Assembly (NCBI RefSeq): GCF_001469215.1
Contig: NZ_LOFH01000005.1
Location: forward strand, 62,001 to 126,000
Length of the DNA: 64,000 nt
Reading direction: 5' to 3'
Origin: Pseudoalteromonas sp. H105
GTDB taxonomy: Bacteria > Pseudomonadota > Gammaproteobacteria > Enterobacterales > Alteromonadaceae
Part shown: in pieces, positions 56,606-64,000 of the stretch
Numbering within the stretch: the stretch's first letter is position 1
Layout: each line of letters opens with the position of its first letter
Position numbers and translations under genes: made by a program
Notes under the pieces: model-generated
What the model was told of the DNA's origin: nothing
The model's input: only the letters and a program-made list of their open reading frames with translations
The model's database searches: none

Positions 56606-57463
56606 TTAACCTTTTTCGTCAATAATTGTTTTATACAGTGCGTTTTTCTTCATTCCAAAGTAGTCAGCCACAATACCGCAGGCTTTTTTCATTGGCATTT
56701 CACTTTCAAGCAACGTAAGCATTTTGCGTGCTTCTGGCGGGATATCATCCACCAGCTTGGGTTTTCCCGGCAACATCAATACGATTTCGCCACGCTGTTT
56801 GGTAGGGTCATCCGTTAAAAATTGCTTCAGCTCAGTGACCGTTCCATTAAAAAAGGTTTCGAAGGTTTTGGTGAGTTCTTTGGCAAAGACAACGTGCTGT
56901 TCACTTCCCAGAGCAGCGTCTAAATCATCAAGACTTGCCATAATACGGTGCGTACTTTCATACATAATGCTGGTAATACCTGAATTTACCGCTTCGATGA
57001 AAAAGTCTTGGCGCGCTTTACTTTTAGCGGGGGTAAACCCAATGAACTGAAAACGATCTGTTGGCAACCCTGAGCAGCAAACCGCTGTAATGGCAGCACA
57101 TGCACCGGGCACAGGGGTAACATGCGCGCCTTGCTCGCGGCAAAGGTTAACAACCGCATAACCTGGATCGCTTATCAGAGGTGTGCCTGCGTCGGATACT
57201 AACGCAATGTTCAATCCTTGATTTAGTTGATCAATAATTTGCTGTGCTTTTTGCTTTTCATTGTGATCATGCAAAGCAAAGGTTTTAGCCTTAATGCCAA
57301 AGTGACTGAGCAACTTGCCGGTGTGGCGTGTGTCTTCAGCTGCGATTAAGTCAACTTGAGATAGTGTCGCAATTGCGCGCTGACTTAAGTCGTCAAAATT
57401 GCCAATTGGGGTAGCAACGATGTAAAGAGTGCCGATTTTATCTGAATTCTCCTCATTTAACAT
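56606..57463 (-). CDS. rsmI: 16S rRNA (cytidine(1402)-2'-O)-methyltransferase
   Basis: 285 aa tetrapyrrole-methylase-fold enzyme. GTLYIVATPIGNFDDLSQRAI, AAEDTRHTGKLLSHFGI, ALVSDAGTPLISDPGY and STHRIMASL are the RsmI signature blocks. Acts on the same nucleotide as RsmH of the dcw cluster. GGAGACCTCA precedes ATG. Divergent from lpoA with only 61 nt between, the conserved arrangement in this group. Confidence 0.97.
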   Translation of the reverse strand: MLNEENSDKIGTLYIVATPIGNFDDLSQRAIATLSQVDLIAAEDTRHTGKLLSHFGIKAKTFALHDHNEKQKAQQIIDQLNQGLNIALVSDAGTPLISDPGYAVVNLCREQGAHVTPVPGACAAITAVCCSGLPTDRFQFIGFTPAKSKARQDFFIEAVNSGITSIMYESTHRIMASLDDLDAALGSEQHVVFAKELTKTFETFFNGTVTELKQFLTDDPTKQRGEIVLMLPGKPKLVDDIPPEARKMLTLLESEMPMKKACGIVADYFGMKKNALYKTIIDEKG

Positions 57464-57524
57464 TGAGGTCTCCTGCGTCAGTCAGTAATATAAGCAAATC
57501 GCGTTAACGTATTGGGAAATCATT

Positions 57525-59390
57525 GTGCGACTTAAACTTGTTAGTCTATTAATCATATTGTCAGGGTTATCGGCCTGTAGTACAACCGAAAAACCGACTA
57601 AAACCAGTGAAAACCTTAGTTCAGCGACTCGTTCTGCACAATTTCAAGCAACTGATGCACGCTCAATGTACCAACTTGCCTTAAATCGCCAAGGCGCAGA
57701 TAAAATTCAGTTACTGTATAGCGCACGCGATGCTGCAATTGCAGAACAACGCTGGCCGTTACTTGAGCAAATATGCACTGACCTTGAACAAACTCCCAGC
57801 GTTGATCAAATTCAAAACAAACTTTACATCGCCTTTGCACAAAAACAACAGGGTAAAAATACGTTAGCACTTGAGATGCTAGCCACTTTAAATAATAAAC
57901 TTACTCAAGCTGAGCACTTTGCATGGCATCAGTATTTAACAGGCAGTGTGTATACATCACAAGCGTTACCTAAAAAAGCGATACCTTACTTTTTTAAAGC
58001 ATCTGAAACCGCCAGCAAAAATAATTTAACTATCCCCGGTTTAAACCAAGCGCTATGGCAAAACTTACAGCAGCTGTCTTCTTACGCTTTAGAGCGTTTT
58101 AATCGTGGTTCTGTTGTACAGCAGGGCTGGGTTAATTTAGCGTTATACCACCAAGTGTATTCAGGTACACCCGTTGAACTAGACCAAGCCATTAACAACT
58201 GGCAACGACGTTACCCTAGCCACCCTGCATCGGCAGTTTTACCAGAAAAAGACGCTGAGCTGCTCGCCGCTGCCCCCATTAATATTAATCGTTTAGTGGT
58301 ATTACTGCCGCAGTCCGGTGCTAATCAACGATTGGGAGACGCGTTAAAAGCAGGTATTTTAGGGGCGCTCGATACAAGTGAGATAAATGAAGCAACATTT
58401 ATTGACGAAATGCTCAGCACTGCACAAATCAATGCCAAACTCAACGAAATACAGCCAAACTTTGTAATTGGCCCACTGCTTAAAGTCAATATAGATAAGC
58501 TCACTAATGAACAAGCATTGAAAAACTACCCTACACTGCATTTAAACGCGATTGAAGGTGAACGAACCTCAGCTCAACATTACTTTTTTGCACTCAACCC
58601 TGAACATGAAGTACAACAGGCGCTGGAGCACTTTTTAGCACAAGGCTACCAGAAACCGATGTTACTTGCCCCAGACACCAGCGCAGGCCAACGTTTGGTT
58701 GATTACTTCAATGTTCAATGGCAACGTTACAGTGAAACCACGCCACAAGTAGGTCTTTATAAAGACAAAAAAGACATGCCAAACACGATCACGGGTTTAC
58801 TCGAAGTCGCTGAGTCTAAACAGCGTATAAAAGGTGTTAAAGCGCTATTTAAACAAGAAGTAGAAAGTGAAACGCGTTCGCGCAGAGATATTGATGTCAT
58901 TTACATTTTAGGTGATGCAACAGAAACGCGCTTAATAAAACCCTACTTAGATGTAAATGTCAGTACCTTTGCAGACCGCATTCCTTTGTACGCAAGCTCT
59001 AAAAGTCACAGTAAACAAATAGATAGAACAGACAAAGGCGACCTTGATGGTCTATATTTTACAGAGTTACCTTGGATGTTAAACGGTCAAATAGCGAATC
59101 AGTCTTTGCGTCAACAATACAACTCGCTTTGGCCTGAGCAAGTCGATATTAGCCAACGCCTATTTGCAATGGCGTATGACTCTGTGGCCTTACTTGATGA
59201 TCTTAATCAGTTAAGGGTGTTTCCAGGGAAACAATATTCAGGTTTAACCGGGCAATTAAGCATTGCCAGTGACGGCCAAATTAATCGCCAATTAAATTGG
59301 GCGCAATACAAAGATAAGCAAATAAAGCCCGTGCAACTTAAAACACAAGCCCCAGTGCCTTTGTTTATGCAAGTTGCAAGCGGTGAATAA
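57525..59390 (+). CDS. lpoA: Penicillin-binding protein activator LpoA
   Basis: 621 aa outer-membrane lipoprotein. MRLKLVSLLIILSGLSAC|STT has a lipobox (LSAC, Cys18). An N-terminal TPR-like helical half (about 50-240) and a C-terminal LppC domain of periplasmic-binding-protein fold (about 258-615, NRLVVLLPQSGANQRLGDALKAGIL) match LpoA, which activates PBP1A from outside the peptidoglycan. GTG start at 57525, poorly preceded by a ribosome site. First gene of lpoA-yraN-diaA-dolP. Confidence 0.95.
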   Translation: MRLKLVSLLIILSGLSACSTTEKPTKTSENLSSATRSAQFQATDARSMYQLALNRQGADKIQLLYSARDAAIAEQRWPLLEQICTDLEQTPSVDQIQNKLYIAFAQKQQGKNTLALEMLATLNNKLTQAEHFAWHQYLTGSVYTSQALPKKAIPYFFKASETASKNNLTIPGLNQALWQNLQQLSSYALERFNRGSVVQQGWVNLALYHQVYSGTPVELDQAINNWQRRYPSHPASAVLPEKDAELLAAAPININRLVVLLPQSGANQRLGDALKAGILGALDTSEINEATFIDEMLSTAQINAKLNEIQPNFVIGPLLKVNIDKLTNEQALKNYPTLHLNAIEGERTSAQHYFFALNPEHEVQQALEHFLAQGYQKPMLLAPDTSAGQRLVDYFNVQWQRYSETTPQVGLYKDKKDMPNTITGLLEVAESKQRIKGVKALFKQEVESETRSRRDIDVIYILGDATETRLIKPYLDVNVSTFADRIPLYASSKSHSKQIDRTDKGDLDGLYFTELPWMLNGQIANQSLRQQYNSLWPEQVDISQRLFAMAYDSVALLDDLNQLRVFPGKQYSGLTGQLSIASDGQINRQLNWAQYKDKQIKPVQLKTQAPVPLFMQVASGE

Positions 59391-59417
59391 TTTGCTAAAA
59401 CCAACAAGGATGTTGTC

Positions 59418-59789
59418 ATGTCGTGGTTTGAACAACTGTGGCAAAATAGCCGAGAAAAAGGCCAATACTATGAGCTAGAAGCTCAAAAGTATTTGCAACA
59501 GCAAGGGTTAATTCCCATAGAACGAAATTATAACTGCCCCTATGGTGAACTAGATGTGATAATGCGTGACGGTAACACACTAGTATTTGTTGAAGTTAAA
59601 TTTCGTAGTAGCCACGCAAGAGGCGGCGCTATTCATGCGTTAGGAAAACAAAAGCAACAACGCCTAAAGCGCACCATTTATCATTATTTAGCGGCCAAGA
59701 AGCTACAAAACCAACCGCTAAGAATCGACTTTGTCGCAATAACGGGCGACAAATCGCAACAACTTAATTGGATAAAAAACGTATTTTAA
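59418..59789 (+). CDS. yraN: UPF0102 family protein YraN (endonuclease-like fold)
   Basis: 123 aa. GQYYELEAQKYLQQQGLIPIERNYNCPYGELDVIMRDGNTLVFVEVKFRSS shows the conserved E..A..YL...G, GE(L/I)D and (V)FVEVK(F/Y)R blocks. The D-ExK arrangement is that of PD-(D/E)xK nucleases, but the cellular role is not established. 27 nt after lpoA, 1 nt before diaA. Confidence 0.93.
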   Translation: MSWFEQLWQNSREKGQYYELEAQKYLQQQGLIPIERNYNCPYGELDVIMRDGNTLVFVEVKFRSSHARGGAIHALGKQKQQRLKRTIYHYLAAKKLQNQPLRIDFVAITGDKSQQLNWIKNVF

Positions 59790-59790
59790 T

Positions 59791-60378
59791 ATGCAAGATA
59801 CAATAAAAGAAATTTTTAAAGAAAGCATTCAAGTACAAATTGCAGCCGGTGAAGTACTTCCAAGTGCTTTAGAAGCCGCGGCATTTACGATTGCGCAAAG
59901 CCTTATCAACGGTAACAAGCTAATTTGTTGTGGTACGGCAAGTTGCCATATGCTCGCACAGCATATGGCCGGCGTACTGATAAACTTTTATGAGACTGAA
60001 CGCCCGTGTTTACCTGCAATAGCGCTTTCTCAAGAGCATATTAACTTAGGTCAGAACAACCAAAGTGAAGACCATGAAACATTTGCACGCCAAATTCGTG
60101 CGTTTGCTCAGCAAGGTGACTTATTGTTGGTGTTAGCCAGTAATGGTAATGAAAAAAATATAATTTCTGCTGTGGAAGCTGCACTTACTAAAGATATGAA
60201 GGTCATAGTCATGGTAGGTGATGACGGAGGTGAACTTGTTGGCCTACTAGGCGCCAATGACGTAGAAATACGCGTTCCATCTAAACGTCCTAGCCGTATT
60301 ATTGAATCTCACTTGGTTAATTTACATTGTTTGAGTGAGCTTATCGATTTAACCCTCTTTCCTCAGGATGAAAGTTAA
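59791..60378 (+). CDS. diaA: DnaA initiator-associating protein DiaA
   Basis: 195 aa SIS-domain protein. SIQVQIAAGEVLPSALEAAAFTIAQSLINGNKLICCGTASCHMLAQHMAGVLIN aligns with DiaA/GmhA. Versus GmhA the sugar-isomerase residues are not retained, as in DiaA, a tetramer that promotes DnaA assembly at oriC in E. coli. The yraN-diaA-dolP order supports DiaA rather than phosphoheptose isomerase. Its stop overlaps the dolP start by 1 nt. Confidence 0.93.
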   Translation: MQDTIKEIFKESIQVQIAAGEVLPSALEAAAFTIAQSLINGNKLICCGTASCHMLAQHMAGVLINFYETERPCLPAIALSQEHINLGQNNQSEDHETFARQIRAFAQQGDLLLVLASNGNEKNIISAVEAALTKDMKVIVMVGDDGGELVGLLGANDVEIRVPSKRPSRIIESHLVNLHCLSELIDLTLFPQDES

Positions 60379-60944
60379 TGTTCAAGCAGTCTCTTATTAT
60401 TATTGGTACCGTTTTATTATTGCAAGGTTGTGCTGCCGCTGTTGTTGTGGGTACCGCAAGCGCCGTTACCGCAGCGAATGACCGCCGTACTATAGGCTCA
60501 CAAATTGACGACAATAACATTGAAATTAAAAGTGGTATTGCTATTAATGACGTCCCGCGCTTAAAAGATCACACCAACCTTCATGTTATCAGTGTGAATG
60601 GTATTGTGTTACTGATTGGCCAAGTGGCGACACAAGAAATGAAAAACGAAGCCATGCAAGCGATTGAGAAAATTCAAGGTATTCGTAAAATTCATAATCA
60701 AATTAGGATTGGCTCTAATATAAGTATCAGTACAAAAACACATGATTCATGGTTAACATCAAAAGTTAAAACTCAGTTACTCACTGCTGAAAACATCAGT
60801 AGTAATAACATTAAAGTAGTCACTGAAAACGGTGAAGTATTTTTGATGGGGTTAGTCACAGATGCAGAGGCAAATGCTGCGGTGAGTATTGCCCGTAATG
60901 TATCTGGCGTAGAACGCGTTATCAAAGTATTTGAATACCTATAA
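60378..60944 (+). CDS. dolP: Division/outer-membrane stress-associated lipoprotein DolP (YraP)
   Basis: 188 aa. Lipoprotein signal MFKQSLIIIGTVLLLQGC (Cys18), then a Val/Ala-rich stretch and two BON domains (about 48-115, LKDHTNLHVISVNGIVLLIGQV; about 125-188, VVTENGEVFLMGLV). DolP sits in the outer membrane inner leaflet and helps keep the envelope intact near division sites. Last gene of the operon; terminator follows. Confidence 0.95.
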   Translation: MFKQSLIIIGTVLLLQGCAAAVVVGTASAVTAANDRRTIGSQIDDNNIEIKSGIAINDVPRLKDHTNLHVISVNGIVLLIGQVATQEMKNEAMQAIEKIQGIRKIHNQIRIGSNISISTKTHDSWLTSKVKTQLLTAENISSNNIKVVTENGEVFLMGLVTDAEANAAVSIARNVSGVERVIKVFEYL

Positions 60945-60950
60945 AATCAC

Positions 60951-60987
60951 TTAAAGCCACACGATTTTCTCTCTCTTGTGGCTTTAA
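60951..60987 (+). terminator. Intrinsic terminator after dolP
   Basis: A 10-11 bp stem TTAAAGCCAC/GTGGCTTTAA (60951-60960, 60978-60987) shortly after the stop. Confidence 0.75.
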
Positions 60988-61017
60988 TTCATAAAGCAAA
61001 ATATTGAGTGTGTTGCT

Positions 61018-61413
61018 TTAGCAGAGCGATTTAAGTTTATTAATTATCTCAACATTCGCGGCTGGAAAATTATACTCATCGAGTTTGTCTATATCTACCC
61101 ACGCACTTTTTTGGCCTTCAGCACCGTGAGCATTTCCTTCAAACTCAGTCACTAAGTGAACATCCAGCTTGACACATTTATCGCCATAATCATGCTCTAT
61201 GAGCATCAATTCACTTGAGCTGTGAATGGTCAGTGCGACCTCTTCGTGTAATTCCCGTTTAAGCGCCTCAAACACGCTCTCACCGCTTTCAACTTTACCA
61301 CCTGGAAATTCCCATAAACCGCCTTGGTGCTTATCATCTGGTCGTTTACAGATAAATAATGTATTGCTTGCTTTAATCACACCAACCGCTACATGGACAA
61401 TTTTTTTGGTCAT
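61018..61413 (-). CDS. mutT: 8-oxo-dGTP diphosphatase MutT
   Basis: 131 aa Nudix hydrolase. The Nudix box GGKVESGESVFEALKRELHEEVAL (within residues 38-61, G..E at front, REL.EE at rear) is complete. HVAVGVIKASNTLFICKRPDDKHQGGLWEFPGGK is MutT-type, removing 8-oxo-dGTP from the nucleotide pool. It lies downstream of secA on the same strand, as in E. coli, but with 381 nt of repeat-bearing DNA and a terminator between, so it probably has its own promoter. Confidence 0.94.
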   Translation of the reverse strand: MTKKIVHVAVGVIKASNTLFICKRPDDKHQGGLWEFPGGKVESGESVFEALKRELHEEVALTIHSSSELMLIEHDYGDKCVKLDVHLVTEFEGNAHGAEGQKSAWVDIDKLDEYNFPAANVEIINKLKSLC

Positions 61414-61450
61414 TGGACACCCTTTTTTAAATTATAAAAAACCGCAATCA

Positions 61451-61736
61451 TTAAGCTTGCTAACGCAGTAAACTACCTAAAACACCACTTGCACAAAGAG
61501 AAGTGAATGAGGAAAAGCCAAACAAACCTAGCGCCAAGTCCCTAGAACCTTTGCCTTCCTAGTACCTTCGACTTTTAACCTCTTTGTGAATCAATCTTTC
61601 GCGGTGGCAAACTACTCGTCTACAGTAAAACATTAATCCCGAAATTTAACCTTAACTCCCGTAGGCGTTAAGCTTGCTGACGCAGCAAACATCATTGAAA
61701 TCTTTAAAAATGCGGTGGCAAGCCACTCGCCTACAG
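61451..61736. repeat. Repeat-rich secA-mutT intergenic DNA
   Basis: Two direct repeat pairs: TTAAGCTTGCTAACGCAG (61451-61468) with TTAAGCTTGCTGACGCAG (61668-61685), and GCGGTGGCAAACTACTCG (61601-61618) with GCGGTGGCAAGCCACTCG (61712-61729). An inverted GTAGGCG (61661-61667)/CGCCTAC (61728-61734) frames the last unit. No coding potential; looks like decayed copies of short dispersed repeats. Confidence 0.6.
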
Positions 61737-61751
61737 ACTCATTAAAAAGCA

Positions 61752-61777
61752 AAAAAGCGACGCATGCGTCGCTTTTT
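61752..61777. terminator. Intrinsic terminator after secA
   Basis: Perfect 13-bp palindrome AAAAAGCGACGCA/TGCGTCGCTTTTT, 17 nt past the secA stop. No spare loop bases, so the tip opens to make the loop. Confidence 0.85.
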
Positions 61778-61794
61778 CAACGTTTAAACCAAGG

Positions 61795-64000
61795 TTACTT
61801 TAATTTACCACAACATTGCTTAAACTTTTGGCCTGACCCACACGGACATGGTTCATTACGGCCTACTTTTGGCTCTGTACGAGCTGATACAGTTGCACCC
61901 GCTGGCGTTTCACCGCCGACGTGCTCAGCCTCTTCATGCTGGTACTGACGAGGTGCATTTTCACTGCGGCGATGTTGCTCTTCAATCTTTTCAACATCTT
62001 CTTCTGCACGTACTTGAACTTTGCTTAAAATACCTACAACATCAACTTTAAGGTTTTCAAGCATTTCAGAGAACAACTCAAATGACTCACGCTTATACTC
62101 TTGCTTTGGATTCTTTTGGGCATAACCACGTAAATGGATACCTTGGCGTAGGTGATCCATCGCAGCTAAGTGATCTTTCCAATGCTGATCTAAGCTTTGT
62201 AGCATAATCGCTTTTTCAAACTGGCGTAATACAGACTCACCTACTTGCTGCTCTTTCTCTTTATACGCATTCGTAACCGCTTCTTCGATACGCTCACGTA
62301 GTTTTTCTTCATAAAGCTTATTATCGTCTGCTAACCATTGAGAAATTGGCAACTCGAGTAAGAAATCTTGCTTGATACGTTCTTCAAGACCTGGGATATC
62401 CCACATCTCTGCCAAGCTTTGTGGTGCAATATATTGATCAATTGTATTGCTCAGTACATCACCACGAATCGCCGTAATAGTTTCAGAAATATCACCCTCA
62501 ACTAGTAGTTCATTACGTTGAGCATACACAACACGACGCTGATCATTGGCTACATCATCGTACTCAAGCAGCTGCTTACGCACATCAAAGTTACGTGCTT
62601 CTACTTTACGCTGTGCATTTTCGATTGCGCGGTTAACCCAAGGGTGTTCAATGGCTTCACCACGTTGCATACCAAGTTTACGCATCATGTTAGTCATGCG
62701 TTCACCAGCGAATATACGCATTAACGCATCATCCATCGAAAGGTAGAAACGGCTTGAACCTGCATCCCCCTGACGACCCGAACGACCACGTAGCTGGTTA
62801 TCAATACGACGCGACTCATGACGTTCCGTACCAATAATATGTAGACCACCGGCTGCAATAACTGCATCATGACGAATTTGCCATGCGGCTTTGATTTCAG
62901 CTATTTTCTCATCCGTTGGATTATCAAGTTTTTCAACTTCACTGTTCCAGTTACCACCGAGTACGATATCCGTACCACGGCCTGCCATGTTGGTTGCAAT
63001 GGTTACTGTACCAGGTAAACCAGCATCAGAGACGATATCCGCTTCTTGAGCATGGAATTTTGCATTCAATACGTTGTGCTTGATTTTTTCTTTACGTAAA
63101 AACTGCGATAAATACTCAGAACTTTCAATCGAAATAGTACCGACCAATACAGGCTGTCCGCGCTCTTGGCAATCTTTGATATCTACTAAAATGGCTTCGT
63201 ATTTTTCATCTTGCGTTAGATACACTAAATCAGCACGATCATCACGGATCATCGGCTTATTTGTTGGCATTACAACGGTATCTAGGCCATAGATTGACTG
63301 AAATTCAAATGCTTCAGTGTCGGCAGTACCAGTCATGCCCGCAAGTGTATCGTAAATACGGAAGTAGTTTTGGAACGTAATTGATGCCAATGTTTGGTTT
63401 TCGTTTTGAATTTTTACACCTTCTTTTGCTTCAACAGCTTGGTGCAAACCTTCAGACCAACGACGCCCTTCCATTGTACGGCCAGTGTGCTCATCAACAA
63501 TGATGACTTCGTTTTCTTTAACAACGTAATCAATGTCTTTTTGATAGAGTTTATGGGCACGTAACGCGGCATAAATGTGGCTAAGTAACGTAATGCTACC
63601 TGCTGAATAAAGCGAATCGCCCTCTTCAATTAAGCCTCGTTCGGTGAGTAATTCTTCAACTTTAATTTGACCACGTTCAGTCAAATGAACTTGTTTTGAT
63701 TTTTCATCAATCGTGAAATCACCATCACCCTCAACACCTTCTTCGTCTTCTTTTTCTTGTAATTCAAGTAAAGGAACAATGGTGTTAATTTCAGTGTAAA
63801 GCTGCGAACTATCTTCAGCTGGTCCTGAAATAATAAGCGGTGTTCGTGCCTCATCGATTAAGATTGAATCCACTTCATCTACAACAGCAAAGTAAAGTGG
63901 GCGCTGAACGCGTTCATCAATACTGAACGCCATGTTATCGCGTAAATAATCAAAACCAAATTCGTTATTTGTACCGTAAGTAATATCCGCTTCGTAAGCT
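61795..64000 (-). CDS. secA: Protein translocase motor SecA (partial, N-terminus beyond the right edge)
   Basis: About 735 codons, open to the right edge. It begins (edge) in the nucleotide-binding domain with [18 protein letters not shown] and [22 protein letters not shown] (DEVD Walker B), then the pre-protein crosslinking domain, [38 protein letters not shown], the helical scaffold and wing domain, and the zinc-binding tail [19 protein letters not shown], which binds SecB and phospholipid. ATP-driven motor for SecYEG export. The codon at 63933 (ATG) is internal, not the start. Usual neighbours mutT (downstream) present; lpxC is far away here. Confidence 0.98.
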   Translation of the reverse strand, partial: AYEADITYGTNNEFGFDYLRDNMAFSIDERVQRPLYFAVVDEVDSILIDEARTPLIISGPAEDSSQLYTEINTIVPLLELQEKEDEEGVEGDGDFTIDEKSKQVHLTERGQIKVEELLTERGLIEEGDSLYSAGSITLLSHIYAALRAHKLYQKDIDYVVKENEVIIVDEHTGRTMEGRRWSEGLHQAVEAKEGVKIQNENQTLASITFQNYFRIYDTLAGMTGTADTEAFEFQSIYGLDTVVMPTNKPMIRDDRADLVYLTQDEKYEAILVDIKDCQERGQPVLVGTISIESSEYLSQFLRKEKIKHNVLNAKFHAQEADIVSDAGLPGTVTIATNMAGRGTDIVLGGNWNSEVEKLDNPTDEKIAEIKAAWQIRHDAVIAAGGLHIIGTERHESRRIDNQLRGRSGRQGDAGSSRFYLSMDDALMRIFAGERMTNMMRKLGMQRGEAIEHPWVNRAIENAQRKVEARNFDVRKQLLEYDDVANDQRRVVYAQRNELLVEGDISETITAIRGDVLSNTIDQYIAPQSLAEMWDIPGLEERIKQDFLLELPISQWLADDNKLYEEKLRERIEEAVTNAYKEKEQQVGESVLRQFEKAIMLQSLDQHWKDHLAAMDHLRQGIHLRGYAQKNPKQEYKRESFELFSEMLENLKVDVVGILSKVQVRAEEDVEKIEEQHRRSENAPRQYQHEEAEHVGGETPAGATVSARTEPKVGRNEPCPCGSGQKFKQCCGKLK

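Noticed and set aside
61451-61736. Repeats considered as a CRISPR array
   Set aside because: Only two imperfect copies of each unit, irregular spacing, no cas genes.

Overview
The window looks like chromosomal DNA of a marine gammaproteobacterium of the Alteromonadales, most like Pseudoalteromonas. This rests on an AT-rich composition, the gene set (rpsF-priB-rpsR-rplI, a complete dcw cluster, rsmI/lpoA/yraN/diaA/dolP, secA-mutT) and MITE-like repeats with tatacccaa ends. No database was searched; the assignment comes from recognising protein families.

Layout. 1-3524 (minus): type IV pilus minor pilin operon (pilE, fimT/gspH-like, pilV, pilW, pilX-like), with pilX running off the left edge. 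3815-8749 (minus): ribosomal operon rpsF-priB-rpsR-rplI, and rnr-rlmB. 8869-10580 (minus): a DesK/DesR-like two-component pair. 10886-15104 (plus): DMT permease + glycerophosphodiesterase, a chemoreceptor without a sensor domain, and queG. 15110-18851 (minus): GNAT acetyltransferase, hybrid kinase and response regulator. 18977-24728 (plus): glutathione peroxidase, parvulin, DUF2750 protein, a catalytically dead tyrosine-recombinase-like protein and a large M1 aminopeptidase, interspersed with three copies of a dispersed hairpin repeat. 24807-26106 (minus): two poorly known genes. 26472-28657 (plus): prkB, yjjX, yjjG.

28736-46470 (minus) is one dcw (division and cell wall) cluster in canonical order: mraZ-rsmH-ftsL-ftsI-murE-murF-mraY-murD-ftsW-murG-murC-ddlB-ftsQ-ftsA-ftsZ-lpxC. 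Most junctions overlap by ATGA/GTGA, so translational coupling is likely. The mraZ leader has a sigma70-type promoter, four TGG boxes spaced 10 bp (probable MraZ operator) and a second pair on the opposite strand. lpxC has its own promoter.

46967-56072 is accessory in character: a DUF883-like membrane gene split at an A7 run, an AAA_28 ATPase, yqjG plus pirin, a large Cache-PAS-GGDEF-EAL protein, a secreted trypsin-like protease flanked by two decayed genes (one a CadC/ToxR-like regulator), and a truncated integrase beside the 3' end of rnpB. 56205-60944 holds rnpB, rsmI and the divergent lpoA-yraN-diaA-dolP operon. 61018-64000 holds mutT, a repeat-filled gap and the C-terminal part of secA, cut by the right edge.

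The points most worth a second look are the split DUF883-like gene (possible -1 frameshifting at A7), the integrase relic beside rnpB, the dead recombinase-like protein, the double MraZ-box arrangement, and the hairpin ahead of the DUF2750 gene.
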